From Coemansia sp. RSA 922 (taxonomy: Eukaryota; Kickxellomycota; Kickxellomycetes; Kickxellales; Kickxellaceae), in assembly GCA_027577415.1 (NCBI GenBank), contig JANBQS010000022.1, positions 1 to 59,931 of the forward strand: DNA of 59,931 nt. Direction: 5' to 3'. Positions 49,204 to 59,576 of this stretch are shown here, in pieces. Each line of letters begins with the position of its first letter. The first letter of the stretch is position 1. The position numbers and the translations under genes are program-made. The notes under the pieces are model-generated. The model saw only the letters and a program-made list of their open reading frames with translations. It had not been told where the DNA came from and did no database searches.

Positions 49204-49265
49204 ACCATTTTTTTTATTTTAATCAATCACAATAAATTTGCACTTAATGGTTGCGCCAAAAAAAA
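49149..49265 (+). repeat. Duplicated gene 3' end, copy 2
   Basis: Matches 46228-46340 over about 113 bp: end of the coding frame, stop codon, and AATCACAATAAATTTGCACTTAATGG-type 3' UTR with the polyadenylation-like AATAAA. Confidence 0.65.
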
Positions 49266-49865
49266 AACTACCCGATCTCAGCAAGATAACAAGATAATGA
49301 TATAACGTAAGATCGATTGATAAGAAAAGCGGCTACAAAAGTAAACAAATTACCATGACTTTGCCTCCACCCAAACCAGGTTTATCCTGCCCAGCACTCA
49401 CTCCTAACCTTTCAGGTTTAGAGTCAGCCATTTCCGCGGGTGCCAAAGATATTGTGGTCTTTGGCACAGCCTCCGAGCCATTCAATGTAAATAACATTAC
49501 TGGCGACTGATCAAGCAGCACCGATTTCTTTTGTTATATTAGCGGGTAAGATTAATGAGCAAATGTAATAATAAAGGAGTAATGGCGAACTAAGGAATCC
49601 CTTTCCTTAACTTGCTGAAAAGCGAGTCATATACACCGGCCCACTTAGGCTGCAGGGCGTCTTAACAAGAGCCATGAGCGCAGCATCAATGACATTCGCC
49701 TATGCGGTTTGAGATAGATTTCTGTCAACAACGCCAGAATAGAGAAAGATTTAAAAATGAAAGCCCAATATAAACGAAGAAAGATTACAAATGGTGGGAA
49801 AAAAAGGATGAGAAAGAGAAAGGAAAATTGTCATACGCGCCAGTAGCCAATAAAAAAAATGCACA
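49266..49865. other. 3' flank of CENP-C gene
   Basis: No supported gene. A 62-codon minus-strand frame (49333-49521) has no features. Confidence 0.5.
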
Positions 49866-51874
49866 CTAGTTAGTATCGTCGTCGGTCTCCTCGATGGTCT
49901 CTTCGACTTCCTCTACTTCCGGCACACTGACATGTACATAATACATCTGCGCAGGATGTGTGCCAACATTAGTAATCGAGTACGAGTTAAACGACGGCAC
50001 CAGGAACTGACCGAGGACTCCGACCTTGAACTTTGACCCATGTAGCTCGACTTCAACTTGTCCAGAGGTAACCAGGTAAAACAGGCTGCGCTTCATCGAG
50101 TTTCGAACAGGCTTTATGCCACCCACAGCCAAGGTTAGCACACCAGAGCTCGCGTACACGTTGCCCTCAGGCTGCTCGTAAAAAAGACCAGATCCCATCC
50201 TGTACTTTTCGCCCTTGGTGTCAATGTTAGACCATTCGATAGACTGACGCGAGAGTGCAACCTCCATAGGTCTTTCCGACTTGCCGTCAAGGTCAATAAC
50301 AAGCTGCGGTCTCTCGTCCACGACGACATCATCGTCATCGTCGAATTTCTCCAGTGTCCGCTTGTTCGCACCCTTTGTTTTGTCCTTGGCTACCTTGGGT
50401 CCATATTTGCCCGCCGAATCGCCTGTTACAGGGAAGCCATAGTTCTCATCATCGTAGTAATAGAACCGGCCCCGGTCATCGAGGTCTATCTCGCTAGACT
50501 TGATTCCACGAAGGCTGGGCAGAGCACTGGCACTGCGTTTCACACGGCGCTTCTTTGCGTTGTTCTTCTCCTCGGCGGTTTGACGCACGCGTACGATATT
50601 CTTCATCTTTGGTACCGGTACTCCCTTTACCGGACCGGATTCGTACTCGTACTCGATGTGCTCGTTGCGCCAGTACGCTAATGGCTGGACGCTGGCACGC
50701 GCGCTCCGGCGAATTGCCACCTCATCTTCTTGCTCTGCTCCCTTGGTCGGCGCTTTTTTGGCGGGTGGCTTGCTCGCCCGCTTGGCAGGGACTTTGACTG
50801 GGGATTTGACCGGCTCGGGCACCTCTTCGCCGTTGTCTTCCTCTTGCGAGTCAGGAATCGTATCATCTTCGCCTATACGCATATCGGCCGGCGACCCCGT
50901 ATCGAATTCAAACTCCTCAACAATGTCCTCGTTGTTGGCCGGCTCGTCGATATTACCGTCGGTATAGTCAGCCTCCTCAATGGCATTTGCTGGCTCATCG
51001 TCTTCGACAGCATCTGCGGTCTCTGACACAGGCACGAATCCGTCATCATCTTCATCGGCGCCGTCCTCAGTGTCGTGGGAAGAAGAGGCGTGTTCAGAGG
51101 CATGCTCAGCATTATCTACGTTGTCGTCAGCAATTGGAGCGCTCTCGTCTACCTCCGTATGCTGAGGGGCCAAGCGCCCGTTTTGAGACTGTTGCGCAGA
51201 AAAGGCCATTGTCACTCGACGACCCTTCTTGGGCGAATGCACCCACGAGGGCTCTGCCACCGTATTCTGCCGCGGCGGAGCCAAAGTAGCACGACGATTG
51301 CCCGCCCTCGCACCAAAAACCATTGGCTTAGTCGGCGTGTCCAGCTCCATTCCCACTGAGCCAAACTGGAGTCGGGCCGCGCGGGCCTGAATAGGTGAAG
51401 CTATCGCCTCGTCCTCAATCTCCTCTAACGCCGCATTGACGGCTGCTTGCGGGTTCTCAGCTGGAATGTCTAGAGCGCCCATTAAAGTGCCGTAGTTAGA
51501 GGTGCTGCGAATTGGTGTCGGGCTCAAAAGCTTGTGGAGCGTGGCTGGTTTGCCTCTGACCTGTCCTTCGCCTCGCTCTTGAGCTGGCGACGTCTTTTGG
51601 TAAAACTCATCGACGTTCTCCAAACCATCTTCGTCTACTCGCACGTTTCCTGCTACGCGCACTCCGGTCTTTCTATGTTTATAAAGGTTAAACGCGTACC
51701 AAAACAAAAAAGGAAAGGTCAGTTTAATGCTCAGTTACAACCGTCATACAGTTGTACTACCAGTATAAAGTCAATTAGCAAGGTGCTGGGCGCTTACCTC
51801 CCAGTGATTCCAATGTCGTTGAATTTGTTGCGTATAGCCGGCGATTTCGCCCGCCTGGCGGCTCGGTTACTCAT
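49866..51874 (-). CDS. MIF2: CENP-C/Mif2 inner-kinetochore protein
   Basis: Two exons on the minus strand, 51874-51798 and 51672-49866, with a GTAAGC...ATAG intron, giving 627 residues. Exon 1 (MSNRAARRAKSPAIRNKF) joins to give DIGITGRKTGVRV, the Mif2 N-terminal block, followed by DEDGLENVDEF; together these fit the family. The CENP-C motif is RRSARASVQPLAYWRNE (about residue 346), which binds the CENP-A nucleosome. The C-terminal cupin (about 500-605) has MKRSLFYLVTSGQVEVELHG and dimerises the protein. An acidic, disordered middle with AT-hook-like basic patches lies between. It links centromeric chromatin to the Mis12 complex. The exon junction restores the conserved N-terminus, so I am confident of it. 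It shares a promoter region with FANCD2. Confidence 0.93.
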
Positions 51875-51927
51875 TGTTGTCTTTAACAGAGTATAATATC
51901 CGGCTTGTTAGTTGTAATCGTTTGCTC

Positions 51928-51933
51928 ACGCGT
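51928..51933. promoter_or_regulatory. MluI cell-cycle box (MCB) in the CENP-C/FANCD2 promoter
   Basis: ACGCGT, the site bound by MBF-type factors at G1/S in fungi, lies 54 bp from the CENP-C ATG in the 380-bp divergent region. A GCGCGTTT, E2F/MBF-like word, is near 52051. Coordinated S-phase expression of a DNA repair gene and a kinetochore gene is plausible. Confidence 0.45.
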
Positions 51934-52254
51934 TGCCGATTATGTTGGAGATTTGCCACTACGCCTGAAATGTCCCTATTCAAAAAGACAACCAAATGAC
52001 AAGATCAGCTGAAAAAAATATAAAATAAAAAAAGAAAACACGGATACAGCGCGTTTCTCAACCTTTTCATTATCCCTTTCTCAACCCCGTTTATTTGTAA
52101 ACACAAAAAGTAATCAATAGATTACTCTGATTTGATCAAAGTGTATGCGCAGTAGGCCTGGTAGAAAGGCGGTAGCTTTAGCTTTGCTCTTCTGTTGAAT
52201 TGAATTGAATGACTCTTTCTATTTTTCTTCTTCTTATTTTCAACATTCGAACGC

Positions 52255-55200
52255 ATGGAATCGTCTTTGCGCTGCAAAGCGCTTATTCGAGGCTGTGGCT
52301 TGGAGCTCACTGAGGGCAGACTTCCGACACTACATACTTCTACGGCGCTGTTCAGGTTCAAGCTAGGTGAAGCCATCCGAGGTGACGCTGAAACCTTGGA
52401 GCTTCTTGGGAACTTTGTAGAGGAGCTTCTATCCGACCACGATAACATATCACTATATTTGGACCCAGTTGTTTTAGCCACTGGCGAGGACGACAACGAC
52501 AACGCACCATCGTCAAGTGGGCTGGCGCACTTTGGATCGGGCCAATCTGAGAGCTTGGTGCGCTTGATGTTAGGCGTGGACGCCCTGCAGCCGCGTATTA
52601 TATCGATACTACTGGAAAAGTTCCCCGAGTTTATTGGCAACGAGGGAGCTCATGGCAGCGCTGGAACGACGCAGCCATCGGTCAAGATCCTGCGACAGCT
52701 GCGGTGGCTCGACTATGTAATAGATTCTGCTGGGCTGACCGAGAAGCTGATAGAAACGCTTGGATACGTGACGCCCGAAATGCAAAGCGAGATCATCTCG
52801 GCACTTCCCGATATTATATCCGACTCTGACAGTACCGGGGTATCGGTCGTGCTGGCTGGCATGATGGACGAGACGCCAGCGCTGATGCTTCCCATCTTGG
52901 AGGCCTTGGGGAGTCTCGAGTGCTCGATGAACCTGTTAGATAGAGCTCGCAGCTCTGTTGTTACTTGCTTGGTTTCAGCTGATCCCGCCGAGCTGCCTGT
53001 AATGGTGCGCTTCCTTCTTCAGTCGGTGTCTTCGGAAGCTGCACCTCCTTTAATTCAGCGCATACGGGGAAGGTTGAACATGAAAGCAGTTCTCTTTACA
53101 GCGAAGCAGCGGTCAAGGGCGAACGACCATGGCGCGCCCGACGTGCTCATTTTCGACGTGATAGCTACTTGTCTGCGCTCACATCGGCACTTGCGCGATG
53201 CCTGGCTAAAGATTATTGTGAACGATACTGCCCCCGTTGGCCCACATACGACCCTTGACTTGGTGGTGCTGCTTATCTTGCACCAGATCACAACCCACAC
53301 CAAGCGCGTCGAGTCAGCGCTCAGGAGCAAGATTGATGCTGTGTCCTCACAGCCCGCCGCCTATACGCCAAAGTTGCTCAAATCTATAATCTCTTACTTT
53401 CCTGGTGTGTTTTCGGCGCACTTTCCTGCACTCCTGTCGATAGCCAGCTGGCTGATCCGATCCTCGCCACTAGGCAGTCAAGGGAGCCGTGTTGCGTCGG
53501 CGATGGTCGTATCTGCGTTTGGCGCGATGGGGATGTTCCAGCGCCAAGAGATTTCGGGCGAATTGGCAGTTCATATTGGCAGTGGTAACGCAAACGAGGT
53601 GGACACCGCTGCTCGCACATGCCTGCAACTGGCGCAGGAGTACCCGCGTGAGCTCCGGCCGTTTGCCGTCTTTATCAAGGGACTTCTTGACTACGTTGAT
53701 AACCTGTCCATCGAGCATATGCGCGTGATATTTGACGTGTTGGGCATTCTGTCGACTTTGGATGTGGGTGGCGGCAGCGACGGCGACAGCATGTTCAACG
53801 ATCTTTATATATTCGTGCGCAAGCAGCTATCGAGCGTCTACCCAAAGTACAACCGCATTGGCATTGTCGGCACAGTATCGCTATTGCGGCAGCTTGGAGC
53901 CCAGGACGGCGCTGCTGGTGCTGGCGGACCAGACGTTGCTATGGCGGGGAGTAGCAGCCAGTCGCAGACATTGCCAGCGAATGTCCATGCACTGCGGCGT
54001 GCTGTGCAGCTGCTGGAGATGCTAATGGACTCGGGGCGCCACCAGTCGTGGGCGTTTCTCTCCATGACATACGACGAGCTGGCGCACATTGTAGAGACCC
54101 AGGGCCTACATGTGCAACTACTAACCTGGCTCCATGAGAACGTTTCGTCGACGTTTGCGGACCAATTCTTGGGCAACTCGGACAGGATGGCTGAGCGATA
54201 CCTTCTTGCCGCCCCGCCCTCTGTGGCGCTGTCGCTGGACGATGAGGAGTCGACTATTCTGGACATATTTAACCACAACGGCGATGCGACAGCCCTGGGT
54301 CTTGACCGGGTTGCCAAGCGCACGGATATGCCAGAGGAAGCGACTGCTAGCCCCAAGCTCCGCGGTAGCTTGCTCTCTTGTCTGCCGTCGCTCCTGCGGC
54401 TTGTCCAAGTGTGCGAAAAGGCTCTAAGTGCTGGCTCACTGGCTGAGATCGATGCCTTGCTTGTCTGTGGCATGTATCTATTGCCGCCAGTCGATGTCTC
54501 TGATGACTTGCCGGCACATATCACCTCATCTCCTTCGGCGTTCTCTCTGGCTAACGGTCTCGAAAACAGCACTTCAGCACTTATATCCGGCAACTTGCTG
54601 GTGGGCGCAAACGAGGATGAGCGTCGCGAGCTCATGGATCGGATCAAATTTTGGCCGCCCGAGCTGCGACGCGTCTTGTGCACGTCGCTGTTTGTTGCTG
54701 TGAACTGGGTCCGCGAGGTCATCAACGCCTTTGCCGATCAGCCGCTAGCTGAAATCCGTGGCAAGGTTGTGCAGCGTGTAAACCAGTTGGCAAATATCGA
54801 GCGCGACTTGGCATCTGTCGCCGAAACACTCAAGGGAACGCTGCACGAGTTCCGACCCATGTTGGCGGGGCTGGTTCCAGACGCATCCGATGCGCCCGTT
54901 GTCAGATCCACCGCCGTTGTTGGAGGACTGACTCTGCGCTCACCTCGTCCCGACGGTGATGATGCAGCCATGCAAGTCGACAATGAAGCCGAAGCTAATG
55001 ATGTGCCCAAATCCGCGCAGAGTACGTCGTATACAGTGGATATTGGCGGGCTGTTGTTATCGCAAGATGACACGCGCAAGTTTGTCGACGACCAAGATGG
55101 TTTGCAAGACGGCAATATCGCCAAGGGCAAGAAGCGGAGTCGCAAGCCAAAGAGTACGGGAGGTGCTGCCTCTTCCGCGTCGACAGATGACGCCACGAGA

Positions 55201-57132
55201 GACTCTTACTTGCTTCTACGCGAGCTGAGCTTTTCTGCCTACGGTGTTTTCAACATCTGCACTGGATGTGGCGGCGACAGCAGCGACGATGGCGATGGCG
55301 GAGGACAGCCCCAGGCGATGTTGAGCTCGCATGGATTGAGTATGCTCTTGCGCGAGCTGAGCGCCGTGGTCAGTACGAAGCTAGTGCGCCACACCGAGCG
55401 CCGCCTTCCGTGGCTAAAGCAGCCCACTGGTAGCCACGGTGGTGCGCTGGCCACCTTTGGCTCGACTATCGCCGGCAGCTCGGCCAACGATATTGCGCAG
55501 AAGCTGCTGCCTGTCTTTCCGTCGTTACTAAGGTACTTGACAAGCTGCCTGGTGACACGAGCGCATTTCCGCAACGACGTCGAAGTGCCCAATCACGCGG
55601 TCGAGTGTCGGCACTTGATTTCTGGCGTCGATGAGCTAGACGACGTGGACATGATTGAGACATGCATCGACACGCTACTGCAGATTATCTCGTCGGTGCT
55701 CTATTGGGATGGCCTCCAAAACGACTCGAGCAAGGCCACAGAAAGCTCTGATAATGGGCAGCAAGTAACCAGCTCAGGCTTTGACGAGCGCGATAGTATG
55801 CTGGTAGCGGTCCTGGGAGCCCTTGCCATTGAAGGTCGACACACTGACCAGGACGAGCTAGCCGACATTGAGACCAGCGTGCTCGTGCGACGGGCATTCG
55901 ACTACCTGCTTGGCCTGGCGGACTTGGTCGGCAACTCTGGCTCGGCATTGTGCATTTTGCGGATGCTAGTCGCCATGCGCAGCTTTTCTCCGCACACCGA
56001 GCTTCGAGAAGAGATGCGCGACATGGATGCTCAGCAGCGCAGTGACACAATGGATGGGCGCATCAGCAACCTGGCCAGCCAGATTCTGTCAGCAAAGTGG
56101 GCCCAGTCGGCGGACTTGAAGCCTGGCGATCTAGAGTATGTCATCACGCAGCATATTATGCGCTGTCCACACAACCGCCTGCAGCTTACGTACAAGTACG
56201 CGACCAAGACTCTGAATTCCTTTTCTACCCGCCCCGGCCAGAATGACGACTCCTTTGCGACATTGAAGCCGACGACATTTGCCACATACTACAAGGCCGT
56301 CACTCAAGCATTGGCGCTGAATGTCAAGCAAGCGTGGCTAAACGAAATGTCGGGGCCTGAAATCATTGCCTTCTCAAAGATTATTGCCACTAGTTGGTTG
56401 ACACTGACCGACATCACGAAAAAAGTGGAAGGCACTACGCTGCGTTCTATTCTCTTTGTAGCGTTACGAGGCGGGAGTGCTCTGGTCGACCAGATTACAA
56501 AGGTCATGTTGCCGCAACTCGACAAGTATCTACTGGTACACCGCGACGACATTGTAGAACTACTCTCCCGCGTGCAAAAGTCGACTCGAGCACTGCAAAC
56601 CATTTGCAATCACTCCAAGGTAGCCAAGGACACGAAGTTACAGTCGGGAGTACCCCAAGTGAAGCGTAAGCTAGAGCAGTTCTTGTTCCACGTCATTGCC
56701 TTGATGGAAAACAACAACTGCAAGGGCGCTGTTAGCACGGGCAATCTTAAGCACCGCGATATTCGAGGCGAGTGTGTCAGCTCGCAAATCCCCCGTTCCC
56801 AGAATGCCACTGATGAAGAGAGCGACGAACCGATAGATGATCTAGGAATAGATTTGAGCGCCGATCCTGATGGAAGCAATCCTGAGGAACCGAGCGAAGA
56901 TGGCAGCGATGAGGACCGGGGCTCTAACCATCGCCAACAGCCTCAAGCGAGGCAGTATGCCAGACGTAGTCGTGGGCGCGGCCGCGGCAGTAGTGGTGTG
57001 TCGGACAGGCCACCACAAATGCCCAGACCAATGATAAAGCAAAAGGAGCGCATAAGAAATCAAAAGCTGCTAATGCAGCGCCGTTCTGCAGCCCACGAAC
57101 AATTTGAGCACGAGGATCGACACGAAGAGTAG
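52255..57132 (+). CDS. FANCD2: FANCD2, Fanconi anaemia ID complex subunit
   Basis: A 1625-residue single-exon protein, somewhat longer than the usual 1450. The N-terminal half matches FANCD2 closely: ESLVRLMLGVDALQPRIIS, LRQLRWLDYVIDSAGLTEKL, DIISDSDSTGVSVVLAGMMD, and ITTHTKRVESALRSKI. Near residue 520 the segment VRKQLSSVYPKYNRIGIVGT aligns with the region that carries the monoubiquitinated lysine (K561 in human). Helical repeats continue to about residue 1470. The tail is acidic then Arg/Gly-rich (GRGRGSSGVS). Monoubiquitinated FANCD2-FANCI clamps DNA in interstrand crosslink repair, in the nucleus. It is absent from most ascomycete yeasts, so its presence helps place the organism. FANCI and FANCL are not in the window. 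Confidence 0.93.
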   Translation: MESSLRCKALIRGCGLELTEGRLPTLHTSTALFRFKLGEAIRGDAETLELLGNFVEELLSDHDNISLYLDPVVLATGEDDNDNAPSSSGLAHFGSGQSESLVRLMLGVDALQPRIISILLEKFPEFIGNEGAHGSAGTTQPSVKILRQLRWLDYVIDSAGLTEKLIETLGYVTPEMQSEIISALPDIISDSDSTGVSVVLAGMMDETPALMLPILEALGSLECSMNLLDRARSSVVTCLVSADPAELPVMVRFLLQSVSSEAAPPLIQRIRGRLNMKAVLFTAKQRSRANDHGAPDVLIFDVIATCLRSHRHLRDAWLKIIVNDTAPVGPHTTLDLVVLLILHQITTHTKRVESALRSKIDAVSSQPAAYTPKLLKSIISYFPGVFSAHFPALLSIASWLIRSSPLGSQGSRVASAMVVSAFGAMGMFQRQEISGELAVHIGSGNANEVDTAARTCLQLAQEYPRELRPFAVFIKGLLDYVDNLSIEHMRVIFDVLGILSTLDVGGGSDGDSMFNDLYIFVRKQLSSVYPKYNRIGIVGTVSLLRQLGAQDGAAGAGGPDVAMAGSSSQSQTLPANVHALRRAVQLLEMLMDSGRHQSWAFLSMTYDELAHIVETQGLHVQLLTWLHENVSSTFADQFLGNSDRMAERYLLAAPPSVALSLDDEESTILDIFNHNGDATALGLDRVAKRTDMPEEATASPKLRGSLLSCLPSLLRLVQVCEKALSAGSLAEIDALLVCGMYLLPPVDVSDDLPAHITSSPSAFSLANGLENSTSALISGNLLVGANEDERRELMDRIKFWPPELRRVLCTSLFVAVNWVREVINAFADQPLAEIRGKVVQRVNQLANIERDLASVAETLKGTLHEFRPMLAGLVPDASDAPVVRSTAVVGGLTLRSPRPDGDDAAMQVDNEAEANDVPKSAQSTSYTVDIGGLLLSQDDTRKFVDDQDGLQDGNIAKGKKRSRKPKSTGGAASSASTDDATRDSYLLLRELSFSAYGVFNICTGCGGDSSDDGDGGGQPQAMLSSHGLSMLLRELSAVVSTKLVRHTERRLPWLKQPTGSHGGALATFGSTIAGSSANDIAQKLLPVFPSLLRYLTSCLVTRAHFRNDVEVPNHAVECRHLISGVDELDDVDMIETCIDTLLQIISSVLYWDGLQNDSSKATESSDNGQQVTSSGFDERDSMLVAVLGALAIEGRHTDQDELADIETSVLVRRAFDYLLGLADLVGNSGSALCILRMLVAMRSFSPHTELREEMRDMDAQQRSDTMDGRISNLASQILSAKWAQSADLKPGDLEYVITQHIMRCPHNRLQLTYKYATKTLNSFSTRPGQNDDSFATLKPTTFATYYKAVTQALALNVKQAWLNEMSGPEIIAFSKIIATSWLTLTDITKKVEGTTLRSILFVALRGGSALVDQITKVMLPQLDKYLLVHRDDIVELLSRVQKSTRALQTICNHSKVAKDTKLQSGVPQVKRKLEQFLFHVIALMENNNCKGAVSTGNLKHRDIRGECVSSQIPRSQNATDEESDEPIDDLGIDLSADPDGSNPEEPSEDGSDEDRGSNHRQQPQARQYARRSRGRGRGSSGVSDRPPQMPRPMIKQKERIRNQKLLMQRRSAAHEQFEHEDRHEE

Positions 57133-57363
57133 GGTGGTGGGTTGCAGTGTCAAAAAACCACTGTGAAGCACCCGGACCGTTTTCTTTTGTTTATTGTCAG
57201 ATACACATTATTGTCATAATGTCGAGTATACATATCATGGTAATAAAGGTTGCATGACTGCAGTTGCACGTCAATTTTTATTATTAAGCCAATTGGTCTC
57301 CAAAAGCAAATATCAAAAAATTGTAGTGTAACACGTCCGACGGCATTTTGTGACAAGATCAGC
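57133..57363. other. Convergent 3' spacer
   Basis: This lies between the 3' ends of FANCD2 and the Cys-rich gene. It is AT-rich and no gene is visible. Confidence 0.55.
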
Positions 57364-57639
57364 CTACTTTAGTGGGCAGGCAAGCTCACATATGCAAATT
57401 TCAGGACAAACCTTCTCTTTGCAAGGCTTGCAGCGCTCAAAGCACTTGGCAGGGGGCTTCTCTCCGCACTTCCAGGGGCAGACCTTGTACGTCTCGATGG
57501 TTGGGTAGCAAGGGTGGCCAGGCTTGCACTCGCTCTTGATCTGGTCCAGATAGCACGGGTGTGGCATGCATTTGTTGTCGGCCGCGACCTGCAGCGAGAC
57601 CATGGAGAGGGCGAAAAGGACGGTGGCGAGTAGCTTCAT
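57364..57639 (-). CDS. Cysteine-rich secreted peptide
   Basis: A 91-residue precursor with a signal peptide (MKLLATVLFALSMVSLQVAA) and a mature region of about 70 residues with 13 cysteines. Many are in CxxC or CxxxC pairs: CFERCKPC, CPEICICELAC. It is also rich in Pro and Lys. The pattern is that of a small secreted disulfide-bonded protein or metal-binding peptide; the odd number of cysteines suggests one free Cys, a dimer, or metal ligation. No family is recognised. It is an effector candidate only in the sense of small, secreted and Cys-rich. A TATA-like ATATAAATA lies about 110 bp upstream (57746-57754, minus strand). Confidence 0.75.
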   Translation of the reverse strand: MKLLATVLFALSMVSLQVAADNKCMPHPCYLDQIKSECKPGHPCYPTIETYKVCPWKCGEKPPAKCFERCKPCKEKVCPEICICELACPLK

Positions 57640-57745
57640 TCTTGCGTTGGCGTAAAGTCGGGTGAGAGGGGAGGTGTAAAAAGTGTCAGAAAATGGCTGT
57701 GACCTGAGGAATAAAATCAGTCATCGTTCCTGGGGAATAGGCGAG

Positions 57746-57754
57746 TATTTATAT
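57746..57754 (-). promoter_or_regulatory. TATA box of the Cys-rich peptide gene
   Basis: The minus strand reads ATATAAATA, 107-115 bp upstream of the ATG at 57639. Confidence 0.5.
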
Positions 57755-58856
57755 TATAATGTTTGGCAAAAAATGTTTTGCGGAGATGTTCTCACCTCTT
57801 TGGAGGAATGTGAAAAGGTGAGACACACCTTGCTGCAGATAAATAAAAAAAAGGTACACAGCATTTTGGACAAAAACTTGGATGTGCGCGTGACAAGGCG
57901 GGGTTTTGCAAATAGAAAGATACCGGAAAATTCTTTACAACAGTGTGCATCCTTTCTGCTATTTTCGACTGTGCATGCACTCTTTCCATACTAGGCGTTC
58001 AGAATGGCAGGCAAAAAATGGAGGCGCACTTTCTTGTCTCCAATCAGTCCAGGCAGCTTGGCTCACATGTGCTGCACATGTACCTTGCTTCCCCCTGCTC
58101 CTATTTTAAGATGTAAACCAGAAATGAAAGGGGCCCCTCCGCCCTTTCTGTAAACACTGGGCCCTTCATACTCGTACACTGCCGCTGATTTCTTGGACTA
58201 CATGCTGATGCTAAGGATAGCTAGAGGTTAGTCATGTAATTGTTCATTGCTTATTGCCCAATGTGCTGATCGTAGGATTATTTCTAGTATTTATTCCATG
58301 TGTATTGACTGAGTTTGTACTTTGCAGTGAATACGTCTAATGGAACTGCTAGGAGGTAGCATTGCAAAATCTGATGTCAAAAGGCGCGCAAGACAAGCCC
58401 AGAATAGACTTTTGGAACCAGTGTACCAGCTGTCGGTTGAATTTAACTAGATATAGAGTTCAAGCGAGTATTACACAAACTCCAATAACATCGGAAGTGA
58501 ATAGAATATCATTGTCACTAGCTGGCAGCTCCTAGGCGTGTTCCATTTTGAATTTCACGCTCACTACCAGGCTGAACAGGAAAACCAGGAGTATAGTGCG
58601 CCTTGACAATCCTACGATTCCAAATATTCAATAACTGCGGTTTCATCCATATTTGAACTCTCGCCACCCGGCAGAGCAGTCAAACATGGAGCATCAAGAT
58701 TTGGTAGCAATAGCAGAGGCCAGCGGCGATATCTCCGTCATGTATTCCGATTTCCCCAGCGAATCTTGGTAGTACCCTTGGACTCGAGGCACATACCAGA
58801 AGTGGTGGTACCAGCAAGGCGAGGACTCTTTAAACCGACTCCACCATGGTCTTTAT
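57755..58856. other. Intergenic region, possible decayed elements
   Basis: No intact gene. The minus strand at 58790-58870 has a short frame with DKDHGGVGLKSPRLAG, faintly like the end of a non-LTR reverse transcriptase, but too little is left to say. The rest shows no features. Confidence 0.35.
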
Positions 58857-59576
58857 CTAGCAATAGTCGGGTAAGCAAGTGTGTCGTCTCAGCATGGTTC
58901 GCTGATCAACACAAACGGCAAAAATCAATGTCTGAGCTGTCAAAGTGAGAAAATTGAAAAGCTGTAGGCGGTAAAAATGGAAATGGCGAACAAAGTCGTT
59001 GGTTCCGTCTATTGGATACACGACCATATTGGGATCATTGCTGATGGTCACTTTGCCACATTTGGCTGTCGTTTCTTTGCCAACGTGAAAATAGAACCCT
59101 TTTGCTGTGCTAGACGGAAGAATTACCTTGCCTTTCCTTGGCAGCAATAGTTATTGGCACTGTCAAACCGACCCTTGCGCCCAAACTCATCCTTAAAGCC
59201 AAAACCGACTTTATAGGCTAGTGTAGCAGTTATGTCGAAGAATTTCCTTAGCTCTTTGGCGCCTGCATAGCTGTATGGTTGTCACGTATAACAGCTTCTA
59301 GAGTGGCAAATTGCCCAAACGCTGATACCCTTGCATGTAATTGCGGTTTAGAGGATTTTCCGAGCTCACTTGGAGTTATTTATAGATGACATTAATCACT
59401 CTGGTAATGCCCTGTTTTTCTTCTGGTGGAAATCTGCTGCCGTATATCATATTATGCACAACATATGGATCAAATACAATTATATGTTGTCCATCTATCG
59501 TATGCTTTGCACTCGCTGGCAAATCTAAAAGCAAATGGCCAATTGTAATTAAAAGTAAAAAAAGCCACCAGCGCAT
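58857..59576 (-). pseudogene. Frameshifted gene for a secreted protein
   Basis: An ATG at 59576 starts a signal peptide (MRWWLFLLLITIGHLLLDLP) and then HTIDGQHIIVFDPYVVHN and on to a stop at about 59376. Downstream, protein-like text goes on in the other frames: AFGQFATLEAVIRDNHTAMQ, then AYKVGFGFKDEFGRKGRF, then AKGFYFHVGKETTAKCGKV and NDPNMVVYPIDG. At least three frame changes are needed and no GT-AG introns fit, so the gene looks broken. The family is not recognised. The 5' 66-codon frame might still make a short secreted peptide. Confidence 0.4.

Noticed and set aside
58790..58870. Non-LTR reverse-transcriptase-like DKDHGGVGLKSP on the minus strand
   Set aside because: Only a dozen residues are suggestive; no palm-domain motifs or longer frame nearby.
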